From Pseudomonas putida (GTDB lineage Bacteria; Pseudomonadota; Gammaproteobacteria; Pseudomonadales; Pseudomonadaceae): 64,000 nt of DNA. Positions 60,631 through 64,000 of the stretch are shown piece by piece; within the stretch, counting starts at the first letter, position 1, and each line of letters opens with the position of its first letter. The stretch covers positions 1,240,001-1,304,000 of the forward strand of contig NZ_CP039371.1 in assembly GCF_005080685.1 (NCBI RefSeq), read 5' to 3'. The position numbers and the translations under genes were made by a program. Below the pieces are notes generated by a model. That model was given only the letters and a program-made list of their open reading frames with translations. It was not told the DNA's origin and searched no databases.

Positions 60631-61740
60631 TTAGGTCGCCGAACTGTATCGACGCACGCCGTTCTCCTGGCGTGGCAGTTGCGCCGCGACGCTACCAGGC
60701 GCCGCGAACAGCACCAAGTGATCGGCCGCGACATCGATGCCCACTTCCTCACCCACCTGGTGATCGATGTGGCTCGGGAAGATCGCCTCGAGCTGGCTAC
60801 CGGTCGGCAGTTGCAGGCGGTACAAGGTCGAGGCACCGAGGAAGCTCTTGCCGATGACGCTGGCGCGCAGGCTGCTGTCGGGCGCATGCACGATATCGTC
60901 CGGGCGCAACAGCACGTCCACCGAGCTGCCCAGCGCCATGCCGTAGGCACGATTGCCGCGCAGTTCGCCGAGTTCGGTGGTGACGGCATCATGGCTGCTC
61001 ATCTGGCCGCGAATGAAGTATCCCTGGCCGACGAAACTGGCGACGAAGGGGGTCTGCGGCTCGTGATACAGGTTGTAGGGGGTATCCCACTGCTCCAGGC
61101 GACCTTCCTTGAACACACCCACATGGTCGCTGACGGCAAACGCTTCTTCCTGGTCATGGGTGACCAGGATCGCGCTGGTACCACGGCTCTTGAGAATGTC
61201 GCGAACCTCATGGCTCAGGCGCCGGCGCAATTCCACATCGAGGTTGGAAAACGGCTCGTCGAGCAATAGCAGTTGCGGTTCCGGGGCCAGTGCCCGGGCC
61301 AGGGCTACCCGCTGCTGCTGCCCGCCGGACAATTCGTGTGGGTAACGCCCGCCCAGGCCGCCAAGCTTGACCAGGTCCAGCATCTCCTGGATGACTGCCG
61401 CCTGGTTGGGGTGCTTGGCAATGCCGAAGGCGATGTTCTGCGCCACGGTGAGGTGGGGGAACAGCGCGTAGTCCTGGAACACCATGCCGATGCGACGTTT
61501 TTCCGGTGCCAGGGTGAAGCCTGCCCGGGAAATGACTTCGCCGGCCAGCTGGATTTCACCCTCATGCACCGGTTCGAAGCCGGCGATGGCGCGCAAGGTG
61601 GTGGTCTTGCCGCAGCCCGATGAGCCGAGCAGGCAACCGATGTCGCCTGCGTTCAGGTGCAGGTTGAGGTTCTGAACGATGCGCTGGTCGCCATAGCCAC
61701 AGGCGAGGTCGCGCAGGTTTAGCAGTAGGGGTTGACTCAT
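60631..61740 (-). CDS. ABC transporter ATPase (FbpC/PotA-like)
   Basis: A 369-residue ATPase with Walker [17 protein letters not shown], signature [19 protein letters not shown], Walker [17 protein letters not shown], His switch THDQEEAF and a C-terminal TOBE domain (about 285-360). It belongs to the family that energises ferric iron, polyamine or sulfate import; the FbpC-like spacing suggests ferric iron, but no permease or binding protein gene is next to it. It overlaps argF by four bases and is probably co-transcribed with it. Confidence 0.88.
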   Translation of the reverse strand: MSQPLLLNLRDLACGYGDQRIVQNLNLHLNAGDIGCLLGSSGCGKTTTLRAIAGFEPVHEGEIQLAGEVISRAGFTLAPEKRRIGMVFQDYALFPHLTVAQNIAFGIAKHPNQAAVIQEMLDLVKLGGLGGRYPHELSGGQQQRVALARALAPEPQLLLLDEPFSNLDVELRRRLSHEVRDILKSRGTSAILVTHDQEEAFAVSDHVGVFKEGRLEQWDTPYNLYHEPQTPFVASFVGQGYFIRGQMSSHDAVTTELGELRGNRAYGMALGSSVDVLLRPDDIVHAPDSSLRASVIGKSFLGASTLYRLQLPTGSQLEAIFPSHIDHQVGEEVGIDVAADHLVLFAAPGSVAAQLPRQENGVRRYSSAT

Positions 61741-62657
61741 GCGTGGTGGTAAGCCGGTTCGACAAGGAATTCGAGAAGGGCCTTCTGCGCATGCAGGCGG
61801 TTTTCAGCTTGGTCCCAAGCGACCGAACGAGGGTCGTCGAGCAGGTCCTGGCTGATTTCCTCGCCACGGTGGGCGGGCAGGCAGTGCATGAACAGGGCGT
61901 CGGGTGCCGCCAGGTCGAGCAGTTCGCGGGTGACCTGGTAAGGCGCGAAATGCGCCAGGCGCCGTGCAGTTTCCTCCTCCTGGCCCATGGAAGTCCAGAC
62001 GTCGGTGGTCACCAGGTGCGCACCTTTCACGGCTTCACGCGGGTCACGGACGATCTGCACGCGCTCGCCGCCCAGGGCCAGGAAGCGTGGATCGGGCTCG
62101 TAGCCTTCGGGGCAGGCGATGCGCAGTTGGAAATCGAACTGCACGGCTGCCTCGATGTACGAGTTGCACATGTTGAAGCCGTCGCCGACCCAGGCCACGG
62201 TCTTGCCCTGGATGGCGCCACGATGCTCGAGGAAGGTCTGCATGTCGGCCAGCAACTGGCACGGGTGCGACTCGTCCGACAGGCCGTTGATCACCGGCAC
62301 GCGAGCGTTGGCGGCGAACTCGGTCAGGGTGCCGTGGGCATGGGTGCGGATCATCACGGCATCGAGCATGCGCGACATGACGATGGCGCTGTCGCTGATC
62401 GGTTCGCCGCGACCCAGTTGGGTGTCGCGTGGCGAAAGGAAGATCGCCTGGCCGCCGAGCTGGATCATGCCGGCCTCGAACGACAGGCGGGTGCGGGTCG
62501 AGGACTTCTCGAAGATCATGCCGAGCACGCGGTTTTTCAGCGGTTCGAACAGTACGCCGCGGTTACGCAGGTCCTTCAGCTCGATGCCTCGACGGACCAC
62601 GGCGAGCAATTCGTCAGCGGTGAAATCCATCAGGGAGAGAAAGTGCCTAGCGCTCAT
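61737..62657 (-). CDS. argF: ornithine carbamoyltransferase
   Basis: A 306-residue anabolic enzyme that joins carbamoyl phosphate and ornithine to give citrulline in arginine synthesis. The carbamoyl phosphate motif is [13 protein letters not shown], and the ornithine-binding [10 protein letters not shown] lies near the C-terminus; MRTHAHGT is replaced here by [14 protein letters not shown]. Length matches P. aeruginosa ArgF (305). Its promoter carries an ARG-box half-site. It overlaps the ABC ATPase gene by four bases. Confidence 0.95.
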   Translation of the reverse strand: MSARHFLSLMDFTADELLAVVRRGIELKDLRNRGVLFEPLKNRVLGMIFEKSSTRTRLSFEAGMIQLGGQAIFLSPRDTQLGRGEPISDSAIVMSRMLDAVMIRTHAHGTLTEFAANARVPVINGLSDESHPCQLLADMQTFLEHRGAIQGKTVAWVGDGFNMCNSYIEAAVQFDFQLRIACPEGYEPDPRFLALGGERVQIVRDPREAVKGAHLVTTDVWTSMGQEEETARRLAHFAPYQVTRELLDLAAPDALFMHCLPAHRGEEISQDLLDDPRSVAWDQAENRLHAQKALLEFLVEPAYHHA

Positions 62658-62771
62658 GTTTGACTACCTTATCTGCAACGGTATGCAGGTCGACCGTATG
62701 GTTTTTTTTGACAACGGGAGTGACCTGCGGCGTAAGCCGCACGGGGCGGACGAAATAGGGAAAGGCGCAAT

Positions 62772-62799
62772 ACTATAATTAAATGTCGCCTGAAACCAA
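62772..62799 (-). promoter_or_regulatory. argF promoter with ArgR box
   Basis: On the reverse strand -35 TTGGTT and -10 TATAGT with a 16-bp spacer. Overlapping on the forward strand is TGTCGC-N8-AA (62784-62799), the Pseudomonas ARG-box half-site, so ArgR binding would repress argF. The leader holds a TGCGGC-GTAA-GCCGCA hairpin (62726-62741). Confidence 0.6.
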
Positions 62800-63021
62800 G
62801 GGGAGAAACAGCGTCACTGTTGCAAAGGGTGTCGTTGCCCCGAACTTCGCTGCTGTTCTTTATTTGCTACAGCGGTTGTACACGGCTTGCCGGCGATTTG
62901 GCAAATCGGGGGTCGCCCATGGCCAGGCTGATGTCGCGCGATTCACGCCGCGAAGCACGCTGGCAGGCACTGGGGGCAGGGCGCATAGTCTGGGCTGACC
63001 TAACAAGAGGGCGAGGCGGCC
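62800..63021. other. remainder of argF-oxidoreductase intergenic region
   Basis: No supported gene. It holds a truncated REP core CGGCTTGCCGGCGAT at 62883-62897. An open frame from 62783 to 62998 (71 codons) overlaps the argF promoter and lacks a ribosome site. Confidence 0.6.
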
Positions 63022-64000
63022 ATGACCAAGACCCTGCATCACCGTGCCTGCCACCTATGCGAAGCGATCTGCGGGTTGAGCATCGAGGTCGGCCGGGACG
63101 ACGACGGACGGTCACGGATTTTGTCGATCAAGGGCGATCCGCTGGACCCGTTCAGCCGTGGCCATGTCTGCCCCAAGGCTGTGGCCCTGCAGGATATCCA
63201 GGACGATCCGGACCGCCTGCGCCAGCCCCACAAGCGCGTGGGCGAGCAGTGGCAGGCTATCGATTGGGAAGAGGCGTTCGCCCTGGCGGCCGACCGGCTC
63301 TGGGCGGTCCAGCAGGCCCATGGGCGCAACGCCGTGGCGGTGTACCAGGGCAATCCCAGCGTGCACAACTATGGCCTGATGACCCACAGCAACTACTTTC
63401 TGGGGTTGCTCAAGACCCGCAACCGCTTCTCCGCCACCTCGGTCGACCAGTTGCCCCAGCACCTGACCAGCCACCTGCTGTACGGCCACGGCCTGCTGCT
63501 GCCGATTCCCGATATCGACCATACCGACTTCATGCTCATCCTCGGTGGCAATCCGTTGGCTTCCAATGGCAGCATCATGACCGTGCCGGACGTCGAGAAG
63601 CGCCTGAAGGCCCTGCGCGCACGCGGTGGGCGGCTGGTGGTGGTTGATCCGCGGCGCAGCGAAACGGCGGCGATGGCCGACCAGCATCTGTTCGTGCGCC
63701 CAGGCGGCGATGCCGCATTGCTCTGCGCACTGCTCAATACCCTGTTCACCGAAGGGCTGGCGCGCGGCTCGCATCTGCCGGTCAATGGGTTGCAACAGCT
63801 GCGCGAGGCGATCGCGCCGTTCAGCGCCGAGGCCATGAGCGCGCACTGTGGCATCGGCGCCGCGCAAATCCGCCAGTTGGCCCGGGATTTCGCTGCAGCC
63901 GACAAGGCGGTCTGCTATGGCCGCATGGGCGTCTCGACCCAGGTCTTCGGCACCTTGTGCCACTGGCTGGTGCAAGTCATCAACCTGGTCAGCGGCAACC
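63022..64000 (+). CDS. molybdopterin oxidoreductase (3' end outside window)
   Basis: The first 326 codons of a molybdopterin-dependent oxidoreductase; the gene runs past the window end. A 4Fe-4S site C-x2-C-x3-C-xn-C is formed by Cys10, Cys13, Cys17 and Cys50 (HRACHLCEAICGL, RGHVCPKA). The cofactor-binding fold follows with NPLASNGSIMTVPDV and VVVDPRRSETA. No Tat signal is present, so it is probably cytoplasmic, like FdhF- or NasA-type enzymes. GAGGCGGCC precedes the ATG. The substrate cannot be judged from this part. Confidence 0.9.
   Translation, partial: MTKTLHHRACHLCEAICGLSIEVGRDDDGRSRILSIKGDPLDPFSRGHVCPKAVALQDIQDDPDRLRQPHKRVGEQWQAIDWEEAFALAADRLWAVQQAHGRNAVAVYQGNPSVHNYGLMTHSNYFLGLLKTRNRFSATSVDQLPQHLTSHLLYGHGLLLPIPDIDHTDFMLILGGNPLASNGSIMTVPDVEKRLKALRARGGRLVVVDPRRSETAAMADQHLFVRPGGDAALLCALLNTLFTEGLARGSHLPVNGLQQLREAIAPFSAEAMSAHCGIGAAQIRQLARDFAAADKAVCYGRMGVSTQVFGTLCHWLVQVINLVSGN

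Noticed and set aside
62690..62720. T8 run as a forward terminator
   Set aside because: The preceding ACGGT/ACCGT pairing is only 5 bp with a 10-base loop, and no forward gene ends there.
62783..62998. 71-codon forward open frame upstream of the molybdopterin oxidoreductase
   Set aside because: Overlaps the argF promoter and a REP fragment, no ribosome site.

Overview
The window is a high-GC gammaproteobacterial chromosome segment that reads as the Pseudomonas putida/entomophila group. The evidence is gene content and order typical of that group: algU-mucA-mucB-mucD-lepA-lepB-rnc-era-recO-pdxJ, aatJQMP-aauSR, glpFKRD. P. putida-type REP palindromes (core GCCGGCTTGCCGGC) lie between genes, and regulatory motifs are of Pseudomonas type (AlgU, AauR, Zur, ArgR). 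No rRNA, tRNA, CRISPR array, prophage or IS element was seen. Long open frames antisense to most genes come from the GC-rich third codon position and are not annotated.

Layout. 1-4.2 kb: a truncated HDOD gene, ygfZ, sdhE-ygfX and nadB (Fe-S and flavin assembly, NAD synthesis). 4.2-8.4 kb: envelope-stress operon algU-mucA-mucB and mucD, with two AlgU-type promoters. 8.5-14.5 kb: lepA-lepB-rnc-era-recO-pdxJ, with a three-way-junction RNA candidate before rnc. 14.6-16.3 kb: cmoAB (tRNA wobble modification). 16.5-18.6 kb: a two-gene alpha-xenorhabdolysin (XaxA/XaxB-type) binary pore-forming toxin. 18.6-27.6 kb: chagasin-like lipoprotein inhibitor, a second Lon-type protease, membrane glucose dehydrogenase gcd, a ZnuD-like zinc receptor with a Zur-box candidate, and two small genes. 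27.7-29.1 kb: PadR regulator plus siderophore-interacting ferric reductase under a perfect 15-bp inverted repeat. 29-34.4 kb: a divergent bifunctional PBP, a gene-free repeat-like stretch, and a GT39-type membrane glycosyltransferase with an apparent 3' frameshift. 34.4-43.4 kb: FMN glutamate-synthase-like protein, Lhr helicase, Nudix, metR, a secreted hydrolase and glpM.

43.4-50.2 kb is a complete acidic amino acid uptake module: sensor kinase AauS and sigma-54 activator AauR control the aatJQMP ABC transporter, with a sigma-54 promoter and two AauR palindromes in front of aatJ. Divergent from it (50.3-54.7 kb) is a 1466-residue toxin-like protein with leucine-rich repeats and an IpaH/SspH-type NEL E3 ubiquitin ligase motif (TCEDR). 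54.7-59.8 kb is the glycerol regulon glpF-glpK-glpR-glpD with three candidate GlpR operators. 60-64 kb holds ybaK, argF with a downstream ABC ATPase (candidate ArgR-repressed promoter), and the start of a molybdopterin oxidoreductase cut by the window end.

The likeliest accessory, host- or competitor-directed genes are the XaxAB pair and the LRR-NEL protein. The rest is mostly housekeeping and nutrient acquisition. Coordinates and motifs were read by eye; no database search was run.
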